A stretch of 64,000 bases of DNA from Stictocephala bisonia (Eukaryota > Arthropoda > Insecta > Hemiptera > Membracidae): assembly GCA_035578905.1 (NCBI GenBank), contig JAQJVL010000303.1, positions 124,001-188,000 of the forward strand, given 5' to 3'. Shown here piece after piece: positions 49,701 to 61,700 of the stretch. The notes below the pieces were generated by a model, which saw only the letters and a program-made list of their open reading frames with translations, did not search any database and was not told where the DNA came from. The stretch's first letter is position 1. Each line of letters starts with the position of its first letter. Made by a program: the position numbers and the translations under genes.

Positions 49701-52700
49701 TTTTTGTACAGACCAAAATTGTGAAACTTCTTAAATTAGTTTTCAGGTAGTATATCTACATTAGTATATCACATATGTCCAATAAATACAGTACAACTTT
49801 GATAACTCGAATCTGAAGGGATAACAATTTGAGTTATTGAATATTTCGAGTATTCAAGGTACGAGTTATCGAGTATAAAAATCGCTGACTGAGATGTAAA
49901 GGGTCCACTAGTTATTGAACTTTTCTAAATTGTGTTGCTATTTAGTGCGTTTGTGTGATTACCGTTTACCTGCACATCATACACAATATTATACCACTGT
50001 GGGTATAAAAAATATGCTTCATATGCAGGGTCCAAATAAAATGAAAAGTATTTAAATAACTCTATTTCAATTTATGAAACGTGTAAATTACAATTAATTG
50101 AGATAAGTAAACTCAATCTTGTAAATGTAATTTAAATTAATTTGCGACCAAATAGTAATGATTTAGTAAACACAAAACATTCAAGCTATATTATAAAAAC
50201 CAATTATAGTAATGTCAGAGTGCTCAATTTGTACAAAGTTACAGTAAAAAAAATTACATCGCCTTAAATTACAGTCCTCATTGATTTTTTACTGTTTACA
50301 TAAGGAAGCGGTAAAATTTTAACTGGTATCCAGATTATAAATCTGGATATAAATCACTGTCGCTCATTACTGACTTTCTTTACAACACTACAGTAAACAT
50401 GTTAGGTATGCAATGAGAGTTAATAAAATAGAAGGACCACCCCAAAGTGGGTAAAAGCGGAGTTGAGCTTTAAATACCTTATTACCAAATGCAGACAGAC
50501 GTTCGCTGTAATGTGAGGGCCCTCAGAGTCTAGAAGTGAAGATCTTCTAGTAGGAGACGACGTAATACCATGTAATAAGACTTTATAGGGGGAAATACAG
50601 CACTTTTGATGCAGTGACATTAGTTTTATTACATAAGAAAGAGAAATTGAGCCTTTAAGACGGAAGCGCGACATGGCAGATGTGTATTCATGAGCGGCAT
50701 ACTCACGTCTGTCCGTTATAAAAATGGTTGAGCAATAGTTCAAAGGTCAGACCACCTGATACATATTGGAACTAAACATCGTTATTATTAGCTGACCTGC
50801 TGCGAGAGTTTAAATTAAAATAGTGTTCCTTTCAGATGTCTGTAAATATAATATTTTCATTAAACTAATACATGTTTTTCATTGTAAAAAAAAAAAAAAA
50901 CTAATGTGTTGCATTTAATACATAAAAAATGGAAATTATATTTTTAAACGTCTACTTTATACAACAAAACATATTAAATGCGGACAGTGGCGAGGTGTGG
51001 GGGCGATTCTGTCACAACACAAAAATTTAGCTCCCTTATTAGGTAATTTAGTTGTTGAATATTGATTAATTAAGGTTCACATACATTAACTTCAAGTTAT
51101 AAAGGTGAAGTGACTGGAACTTCGACTTGCAGAGGTTTGCATAGCTCCAATTTTGAGTTATATAGGTCAACTGTTTGGAATTTCGGATTGTAGAGGTATG
51201 CATTGTTCCATTTTCGAGAGGTTATAATGAACCATTTCAGAGAAAGGAAATTTCGCCTTATCAAGGCTTTAATAAAAAAACAAGTTGTAGAGGTGACATT
51301 AAAAAAGACTATTATCAGAAGATCAAGGGATTTTTTAATCAACTTATCAAGGATTTCGAGTTACTAAGGGTTGTGTTATCAAGGTTCCACTATAGTTTGT
51401 ATTTAGTGATTTTTTTTAAATATTACAATATAATCTAATGGTGTAAGTGGTACATTTACTCCTATGGCGATTAAAAAACAATAAAACAGTAGAAATTTTA
51501 AACCTACATAGGTTAACATAGAAATAAATAAGGAAATTTTTTATGCAATTTTCTTTATTTATTGTCCTGTTTTTGTTAAACTCAGGAATCTATAATTTTT
51601 AATCCGAAAGTAGTCTAACAAATTTTTGAACAAATAGTGTTGAATAAATTGAAGTAATGCTGAATTTAAAAGGAAAAAATGATTTTAACTAATTTTGCTT
51701 TTTGTATATTACAACCTAGTATTTTCAAAGATATACCCTGTCATAAAGCCTTAGATTTATTGCAAAATAAATGTTCTTTCTCTTAAGAGTAGAATTGGGT
51801 GTAGAATAGTATAGTAGTGATAGTATAGTAGTAATGGGTATATCGTTAAGTAGAATTGGGTATAGTAATTAGCTATAATTTTATTGCTCATTTAAAAAGG
51901 CCAAGTCAAGTAAGTTTGAAAAAGTACAAAAATACCAATTAATTACAGCTGAACTGTAAGAGGGAACAGAGAATAAAAAGGGTTCCATACAATCTTTTTT
52001 TCCTTTTTGTAAGTTGAACCGATGTTAAGTTAATGATGTCAGTATAAACTCACCCCGCATAGTGAAAAGAAAGTCTTTTGGTGGGGTACCCTACTGATGG
52101 TTTTTATATGATAACTTAGTGGTTAAAAACAAGATGTATTAATAAGCCATTTAATATGTTATGTTTTATCAGAGAAAGAGACAGAGAATGGCAGTGGATG
52201 CTGTGTGGAGAATATTGCGGACTGAGAAAAATGCAGTTGTTGGCGGAGTCTTTCCTCTGTATACGAAGATGATCGCTACAATTGGAACAACTTCAAATGA
52301 TGAAATCAAACAGGGTAAGAATAGATTTCTGGATTGCTTTTATATAAAAGCGAGAGAGGTAATAAAGTCACACATTTTTAGTGTCTACAGCTAAATTGGA
52401 AGACTATCATTTTTTCATTTATTAAATTTTTAAGCTCCTCACTTTGATTTTGTGTTTGTACATACTTTTAGATTTTTAATTTTGGATAGATTCACCTACA
52501 TAGGTTTAGTCTTAATTGTAATCATAGTCAAAGTCGAAGTGCTTTATTCATCCAATAAAACATTCAAAATGTTATAGGACAGGTCATGATCTTAACTTAA
52601 AAACAGACAAAAACAACTGAGCCACAATAACATAAAATTACAATATAACAGCAATCAAAATAAAATATTTCAGCTTAAACATAACTGTCATAATCTGTCC

Positions 52701-55700
52701 ACAGTCTATGCCCTGTCAGCTTTTGGGTTAAATTCTCCTACACTGTAAAGTTCAGATTGAATTAAATATTTTTTAAGTTTATTTTTGAATCTTGTAAATT
52801 GTTTAATTTCTTTCCATTCCTCCGGCAATTTATTATAAAAATGTAGGCCCAAATATGAAACTGATGTCTTAAAGTGGGTTGTTCGGTGGGAAGGTATTTC
52901 TAATAGGTGATGATTTCTAGTACTATATTTGTGTTTCTGGTTTTTTTCTTTGAATGAAATATCCTTGTAAACGTAACAAATAACATCAAAAATAAAAATA
53001 CTGTAAACTGTCATAATATTGAATTTTCGGAAATGAGATCTACAAGATTCATTATAATTTAGCTTACCCAAAATTCTTATTGCACATTTTTGTATTTTAA
53101 AAATAAAAATGCACTCGTAACTAAATCTATCAATTACATAGAAGCATTCAGCTAAATAGTAATCAAGTTATTTACCACTTATCAGCTGGAATTGTAATTA
53201 TGAGGATTAGAAAAGTATTTTTGTGTTAATTTTTGCCGTTTTGCCCATTTGACGTCATGGGAAGTGCGCATGATGCCTACCGTCTTCTTTTCTAGGTACT
53301 GTGTTCTGAAGTAAATACTGTACCAAACCTAACCACAACGCACTTTTGCATTATACAGAACCAGTAGATACATACCATACCTAATCTTAGAGTTTATTCA
53401 TTTCATCATGTTTTGAATTACTGAACGCAATAAGCACAATATAAATCAACGTATACCCCACACGAAAAACGGGTCCTCTGCTAGTATCTTTATAACAATA
53501 CCTTATACTAACAGTGTCTATTACTGGTTGGAGTTAAAAAAAGTTGTGTTTTTACTATTGTTGCGTATGAGCATTTATGGTGCATTTTTTAAATACAGTA
53601 GAGAAAAAGGATAGGCATTTTACTTTCTTTAATTGCTTCAAAAAAGGACAAAAATTCAAACAAGAAACAAGAAAATATGGACCTATCCAGGAAATATAAG
53701 ACAGTAATTTCTTTCACTTCGTTCTGAAATGGTCGCATAGTGTTTTGTGCGACATATGTTGTGTCCTTCCATCTCTGCTATGTAATGTGGTCCAACTCAA
53801 TTTTAGAGGGATACTATAACATATTCATGAACAATACTAAAAGTCAAGTATTATTTAGAAGTAGTCGATTGCTTATTGTCATTAACAGCTGTTGTTACTT
53901 CCTTAGCGGTTTTGGAGTATATAACACAAGACTTGCATAAGCGACTACATCTAGCCCTAGCCTGGCTGTATGAAGAGTACAGCTATTCCCAAGGCTTCAA
54001 CAGGCTACCTCCTGCACTGAAGTGCCATGACCAGGAGAACAATTACAACAATCTGTTACGCAACCTCATTTCTGCCATAGTGCACCGACCAGATGTTAAA
54101 GATCGAGAAACGTAAGTGTAACTGAATTAGGGAAATATTGTTAAGTATAAAAGTAATCTTCTGCTTTATGTTTGGTTACAGAAAAAGAATGATGCTCAAA
54201 TATATTAAAGTAACAACAGGTATGTTATACATACATAAAACACTTGTAATACTTTAATTCTGATTATCTTTAATATTAGCTAATCAATAGTGTCTAATTN
54301 NNNNNNNNNNNNNNNNNNNNNNNNNNNNNNNNNNNNNNNNNNNNNNNNNNNNNNNNNNNNNNNNNNNNNNNNNNNNNNNNNNNNNNNNNNNNNNNNNNNT
54401 TACTGGCAAGTTCTATGGACTACTGGTTTCCCTCCCTCTGGAGGGGGAGGGGGGAGGGAGAGAGAGGGGGGCATTGAAAATTTGTGAGATTATGTGTTTA
54501 TTTTGTGTATGTTACTACTACTCTGGTGTTAGTGAACTTGTCTTCTAAGGTAATTTTGCTGATATCCTATCTCTCCAATATACTAATTACATTTTTAAAT
54601 TTAATTGTTTTTTTTGTGTTTGTATTTTGAGGTATATCTGTTAACACGTTCGCTGCGGGTCGCGCCGTGCGGCGCGACCTCGAACTAGCCGGGGCTCTGA
54701 ACACGCCGTGCGGCGCTGTCTGTCCCTAGCAACTAAATTCAGTCTGCCGTGAGGCAGTGTTTGCGTATGGTCACAGTGTGTGTTGTCCGTGTTTTCGGTA
54801 TGGATCGAGCTGTTTCGTGGTGGTTTTCGTTTCTTGATATCTCTTCTGGTTTCTGACATACATGCTAGTTATTTTGTGGTTTATATACATATTATTTATT
54901 GTTGTTTATGAATAGTTTACAGTGTTATTTTGATTAAAATATGGCTTCTACATCCCGTAAACGTCCCCAGCGTCATGTGAGTGATTCTAGTGACTCTGAT
55001 ACTTCCGTCTCATGTAATGAGGAAAATGGTAATACGGACAATGAAACATTTTCGACTGATTCGGAGGACGATTGTGATTATGATATTACACCTCCTGTTT
55101 GGTCAATTCATACATCTGGATTGAAACAAATACAGTTTGTGAGGGAAGAAAAATTTCTAATTCCATTACCAGGTACAGGCAAGCCTATTGATTTTTTCAA
55201 TGTTTTATTGGATGAAAATATTTTGTCTATTATTGTAGAACATACTAACCGTAATGCTGTAGATGTGTTTACAAATAACTCTAAACTGACTCCCAAATCT
55301 AGGATTACTAAATGGAAAGACATTACCGTCAATGAACTAAGAACATTTATAGGCCTATTTATTCACACTGGAAGTATAAAGCTCAATCGTTTGAATGACT
55401 ATTGGAAGTCACATTGGCTTTATTCTCTCACTTGTTTTTCCAGATACATGTCACGTGACAGATTTTTGAACATTTTACGTTGCCTACACTTCAAAGATCC
55501 TAATGCCCAATATGCTAACGAGAGAATTGCAAAAATTCAACAATTTGTTGATTACTTCAATGCAAAAATGGAGAATACATATTACCCTCAGAGAGAACTG
55601 TCACTTGACGAGTCCATGGTCCTATGGCGTGGTAGGCTTCTTTTCAGACAGTATCTAAAGGGAAAAAAGCATAAATACGGAATCAAATTGTACACATTGA

Positions 55701-58700
55701 GTGACCCCCACGGATTGATTTTGAAATTTATTGTTTATTGTGGTGTCTTGGATGATCTTGGAGGGAAAGGCCATGCAGCGAATGTTGTCTTGAAGCTTAT
55801 GGAAAATAAACTGGGGGTTGGACATAGTCTTTACATGGACAACTACTACAACTCATTTGATCTTACTGCAAAGTTGTTAGCCAGAGATACGTATTGTACA
55901 GGCACATTACGTAATGATCGAAAACATAATCCTAAAGATGTTGTGGCTGCAGTATTGAAAAAAGGCGAAACTATTGCCAGATACGCCGAAGGTGTTTGTA
56001 TCGGTAAATGGAGGGACAAACGCGTTGTTACATACATTTCCTCTGAGTATGAAAATGAAATAGTCCAGTCCATAAACAAGAGGAATGTTATGCGTGAAAA
56101 GCCTCTTCCAATTGTAAAGTATAACGGCTTTATGAAGGGAGTTGACAGAGGCGATATGATGATGGCTTATTATCCAGTGGAACGTAAAACCCTTCGCTGG
56201 TATAAGAAGATCGCCATGCATATCATTCATATGCTACTACTAAATTCACACCTGCTATACAACACTTATAATACCAATACTGGGAAACACAAAATATCGT
56301 TTTATAATTTCCGAATGAGTGTCTTGGAGGAACTGTTGCCCAAACCAGCTGAGCCGCTAGTAGCTTTGCCGTTGCGTGGCACGGATCACACCCTCAATAC
56401 TCTTGGACCACGCCCTGGGAAACCCAACTGGTCACAAAGAAAGGATTGCCGACAATGTCGAGCAAATGGAATTAGGAAACAAACAAAATATGTCTGTGAG
56501 GCATGCCCAGGTTCTCCAGCCCTCTGCCCTGGTGCATGTTTTGACACATTTCACAAGAACTAAATGAAGGCCCTTGTGCACTTGTATATATTTGTAAATA
56601 TATATTTTTTTAACCAATTATTTATTTATTCAAAGTATTACGCCATAGACTTATTAGAACGCATATTAGTGACGATAAAGTGGACAAATAGTAGATTGAA
56701 GACCCAATGGACAGTCACGAGAGGGCGCCATGGCCTGACCACGCCGTGCGGCGTGCTACTTTCAAGATGGCTGAAACTCATTATCCTGGGGTTTATAAAC
56801 TGAAAACAACACTAAACACTGGTTTTGACACCTCAAGGTATGTTATTATTTAATAAAAATATTCAGGGTGGTGGGTAGGTTTACCATGTATATTCAGCAG
56901 TGAACGTGTTAACTTAGGAGTGAGTATATGAAAGCAAGACAGCTATTAGATAGTTACTAAGTAAATTATTAATACTAATTTAAACTGCAAACAGTGTTAT
57001 TAGTACACCTGATATAGATTGTAAATAATGTAGATAGCACCTTGACGCGGTTGTCACTGGAAAATATATATTCTAGTTATGACACCGGCCGCTTAAGCCT
57101 AAGTTCTAAAATTATTAGTTCACCTAATAATATATCATGCATTGCTATTCAGGTGATGGCTAATCTCATATTATAAACAATATTACAAAGCAACTTACAA
57201 GCATTTATATTACATAATAAAGTAAGTTATAAATTGCAGTTTTGCTTGTTTAAGTAATAGATTTAAAGAGCAAACACTATAATTACGCTAAAAAAACTTT
57301 TAATGCAAGTTCTATTATGAGTACTCAGTAGTACTGAGAGTAATAGATCTAAAAAGAAGTTGGTGGAGTTGCACATACCTGTTTTAGACAAAGAACAGTA
57401 AACATGTACAATCAAACTTGATTTGTTACCTTGGAAAGTTGACTCATCATTTGATAGGCCAATTTTTGTTTTACTCTTGATTTTTCACCAGCAATTTTTC
57501 GTTTCTTTACTTATGTGCAAAGCAATGTTAGCACACTCTTTGTCTGAAACGCCATTAAGTTCTTGCAAATAAATGTCTGTTTCAAAATATTTTTAAGACT
57601 TATTTTCCCTAACACCTTTATACACAACTTGAATGAAATATTTTTTCAGTAGATTGTTTTTTGTGAGCATGCTGTTTAAGTACAAATTTTTCCTACGCTT
57701 CATTTTTACTTTCATTAACAACTTTGACAGCAGCTCTATGACCGGCAATTTCTTTGTGTACAACATTTTTCCCTTAGCAAAGTGAGACCCATCCCCCACC
57801 AAACTGGAAGTCATGCCATACTGAGGGATGGCTCAAAACGAGAAAAGCGTTAGGATCACGGGCGGCAGTTAGATGGTTAAATCATAACTCGGAGCGGAAA
57901 AGCTATTTAGTTCAAAAGAAAGAAGTAATAATTTTGGCAGAAGGCCACAATATTTTCTCAAATAAAACACTCAAAATAAACATAACACAAAATTAGCAAA
58001 AGCTACAAATACCGAAAATGACAACAGACGTACCTATCTGCAGGATTACTAGAAACACAATATTTTAGAGAAATTTAAATTGAACAATTTAGAATTGAAC
58101 AAAACAAATGACCGGCAATTTAGCCCACAGCCCATGATTCCACCGAGGCCGAAGAGTCAGCCGGAATCACTGGGCAGCTCCGAATTAAAGAAAAGTGAAA
58201 ACGTTAAAAAATATTCCTCTTTTGGTGAAAAGTTAAAAAATTAAGCAATTTAAAAGAAAATATAGCACGGTACCGTTTTATTAAAACCTACTTAACAATA
58301 CAATCAACAAAATAAATATCACAAACCAACTTAACCGCTTGGCCTAACTAGAAAATTTAAAAAATCCTATAATTTAAACAGTATAAATAGAAAATCTTAA
58401 ATACACACAAAATATTTAGAAGTAACGGATATAAATTAAAAAAATTTAACAGTAGAGGCCTAAAAAAATAAAATTTAAAAGAATATAACAATAAAATAAA
58501 CAAATTTAAGATCAATAACAATACATTTTTCAAACGTGTAACAAAACTGTTTCAAGCCTATAAAACTTTGGCTGGCTGTTTTCAATCATTAACACTGTTA
58601 CGTTGATTTTTGTTGTAGGCCGAGGCCTAGTGGAGATTTTCTTTCTCTTTTTTTTCCTTGGATAATTTTCATCCCTCAGCTCAGCCACCGGGAATAAATG

Positions 58701-61700
58701 GAACACACTAACCTGAGGATAGAAGAATCCACCGAAAGATGTAGGGAGGGCAGCGGAGGCGCAACTTAGCTCTATAACATGCTCCCCAGGCCAGGCTAGA
58801 GCAGTTGAGACGGCAGAAATTCGGCCGGGAGGCAGGCTGAGAGTCAAACATTCAACTCAAGGACCCTGAACTAAACACAGTACCACAGCATAAGTACGGA
58901 CAAAAAGAAACAGTAATAGCACAAAATAACAATCTAATAAATATAAAAGTGCAGGTATCAGCCAAATAAAACAGGAAAAGTGAAATGAGAACATGATTGG
59001 AGCAAACAAGACAATAAAAAGATTAATTTTAGGCTATAGCAATTTTCTGTTAGAAAAATTAGATTTAAACCAAATTACATAATTAAAAATTATAAAAAGA
59101 ATTACGTATATGAAAATAAAATGACAAACTGAAAATCTAGGCTATTGGCAGAGAAAAAAATATGCTACAAATGAACATCAAATTAACAATCATCAATAAA
59201 TACCTAGTTAATGCACTTGACAAACTTTATGAAACATACAACACAGTAAATTAAACATAGGACATAATTAATAATGAAATAAATTACCAAATACAAAATT
59301 GAACACATGATCTCGAAACTGATTTACGAACAATCCCAGAGAAAGAACAATAATCAATTTAACAAACTGAAATTATAAGGTAAAAATAGTTACTAAACAA
59401 AAGGTTTTCACCAAAAGGGTGATTAGGTATGTGAATTTAAAACAAAATTAATCAACTTACGTTTAGAGAAAATTAGCCAGACATAGCTGCTGGTACGGGT
59501 GACTGAAGGAAACAAGTATAAGGAATGGACAACCAGGCAGACCGATAGCTGGAATCACAGAGACCATAGTCTGAGCCAACGGCCACGAAAGTAAACTATC
59601 GACAGCGCGAGAGCTATCTCAGGCAGCCTGGCAAACCAAAACGAAAGTAACCAAAAAAAAAAAAGAATATGTCAAACAACCCGGTACAGAAGTTTGCTTT
59701 TTTCTTTATTGTCACTGTACCTACTTATTTCACGTGTCCACTCCTTAGAAATTGTCATGTTAGTTTCTTATGGTATTTTTTTTTATTTAATGTATTCTAA
59801 ATTACAATCAAAGGTCGTTTACTATTACAGACCCCATTGATTCTCTTGGAGTGCTAGAGGCTGCAGTCTAAGATTGAAGTACGGCTATGCTGTTCCTGTG
59901 TACTCCAATCAACCGCTACATACATGACACATTCTTTATATATATCAATATAAAGAAGTTGAATCAAAATTAACCTGTTCATTCAATAACTCTTCCTAAG
60001 CATTCATAATACAACCCTTACAAAATTTTGTTTCTTATTTTTAAAAGCAGAGACATGGTTTTTAAATATTTTGCTAAAATTTACAGTCAGACCTATGTAA
60101 AACATATTACAATCATTACAGTTAATCCTATATATTCCTAAATTATTGAATTTATCTTCACTTTCAATATTCGGGTGTTAAATGTTGGACATAGACTTAC
60201 AAGTCTTAAAAGCTACTGATAAATTGAACTTCTTAAATCTATTACCAACTCTGTGTAAACGGTCCATTGTAATGGAGGGATACATACTTCTTTTGTTCTT
60301 TATCAGATTTTTTTGTAGTGTTGTTCGTTTATCGTTCTAATTTTATTTTCTGTTTACTAAAATCCGATTTTTATAAAAAAAAAAAAAAAAATTTATAACA
60401 AAATTTATTATAAAAAATTATATTATAAAAAAATCCGGATTATAAAAAAATCCGATTTTTATATAAAATCCGATAAATGTATCCATACACCACCCCTGTC
60501 AGTGTATGGATGGGTGAGTGGGTCAATACCACTGTACATGTATGAGTGGGTGGGTGGGTCAATACACCTGTACGTGTATGGGTGGGCGGGTGCCAATTAT
60601 AGTGCAAATTAAGACAATCATATTTTGTTAACGTTGTAATGGACGTTTCTCACATATACTTACTGTATCATTCTACGCTAAGCTTAGTTTTATTTTAGTT
60701 TATTTTATTTTAGTTTATTAATCTTAAGTAACACCATGCTTGTATGGGTGGGAGGGTGGGTCAATACCATTGAGCCTTTTGAGTGGGCGGGTGGCCCAGT
60801 ACCACTGTGCCTGTATGGGTGGGTTAGTAACACCATACTTGTATGGGTGGTGGGTGGGTGAGCAACACCATGCTTGTATGGGTAGGCGGGTGGGTCAGTA
60901 ACACTGAGCCTGTATGGGTGGGCAAGTGGGTCAGTACCACTAAGCCTGTATGGGTGGGCAGGTGGGCCAGTGCCACTGAGTCTGTATGGGTGGGCGGGTG
61001 GAGATGTTTAACATATTATCATATACATCCATTTTTGTGTTTTTAATTATATTATGATTTGCCCATTTGTTCTGTAGGTGCGTGACACTGCCATCAACTG
61101 TGTAGTGACACTGTACAATCGTAATGACCTGCAGTCCATCATAGAGGAGTATGCAGTATTCTACCTCTCCTTCCTGAGGCTACCTAAGCCTCCAGATGTG
61201 CTGTTTGGCTCGGACAAGGGACGGCCAGATCGCTGTGAACAGTGGACAGAGGAAGCTATTCGAGCCTGCCTTTACTTGTACCTTGTTCTGCTACCTATCA
61301 AGCAGGACCTCATCCATGAGTTAGTATGAGTGTAACGATAATGTAATAATATTTGTAAAGTTTAGAATTTGACTGATCTTTTTTATTCCAAGTCTAAATG
61401 TCTGCTGTCATAAACCGTTATATTTCTTTGAGCGTATTAATTATCCTTTTACAAAAAAATATAATAAAACTAACTATAGTCCATTTAAACATGAAAATTT
61501 GGCTTCCTTAATTCGTTTTTTAAAATGTAACATTTTTTTATTTTTAAGGTAAAAGACTTTTATGCAGTCATATTAAACTTGATTATATTTTGCTTCATTA
61601 ATATAGTTTGTTTATCATCCTTTCAATACTTTTCTATTAATTTAGAATAAATTAATGGACAACATTTACAAATGTCTCTTACTGGATCTTGGATAACACT

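Noticed and set aside
53440..53480. Helitron-like 3' end (…GGGTCCTCTGCTAGT)
   Set aside because: Only the CTAG end is suggestive. No convincing hairpin and no 5' TC end located.
55108..56617. Minus-strand ORFs over the piggyBac transposase
   Set aside because: Shadow frames of the intact plus-strand gene.
60843..61046. Open frames through minisatellite arrays (also 28422-28726, 28323-28562, 6618-6941)
   Set aside because: They consist only of translated 36-bp repeat units (GGWV..., THP...) and occur in several frames and both strands.
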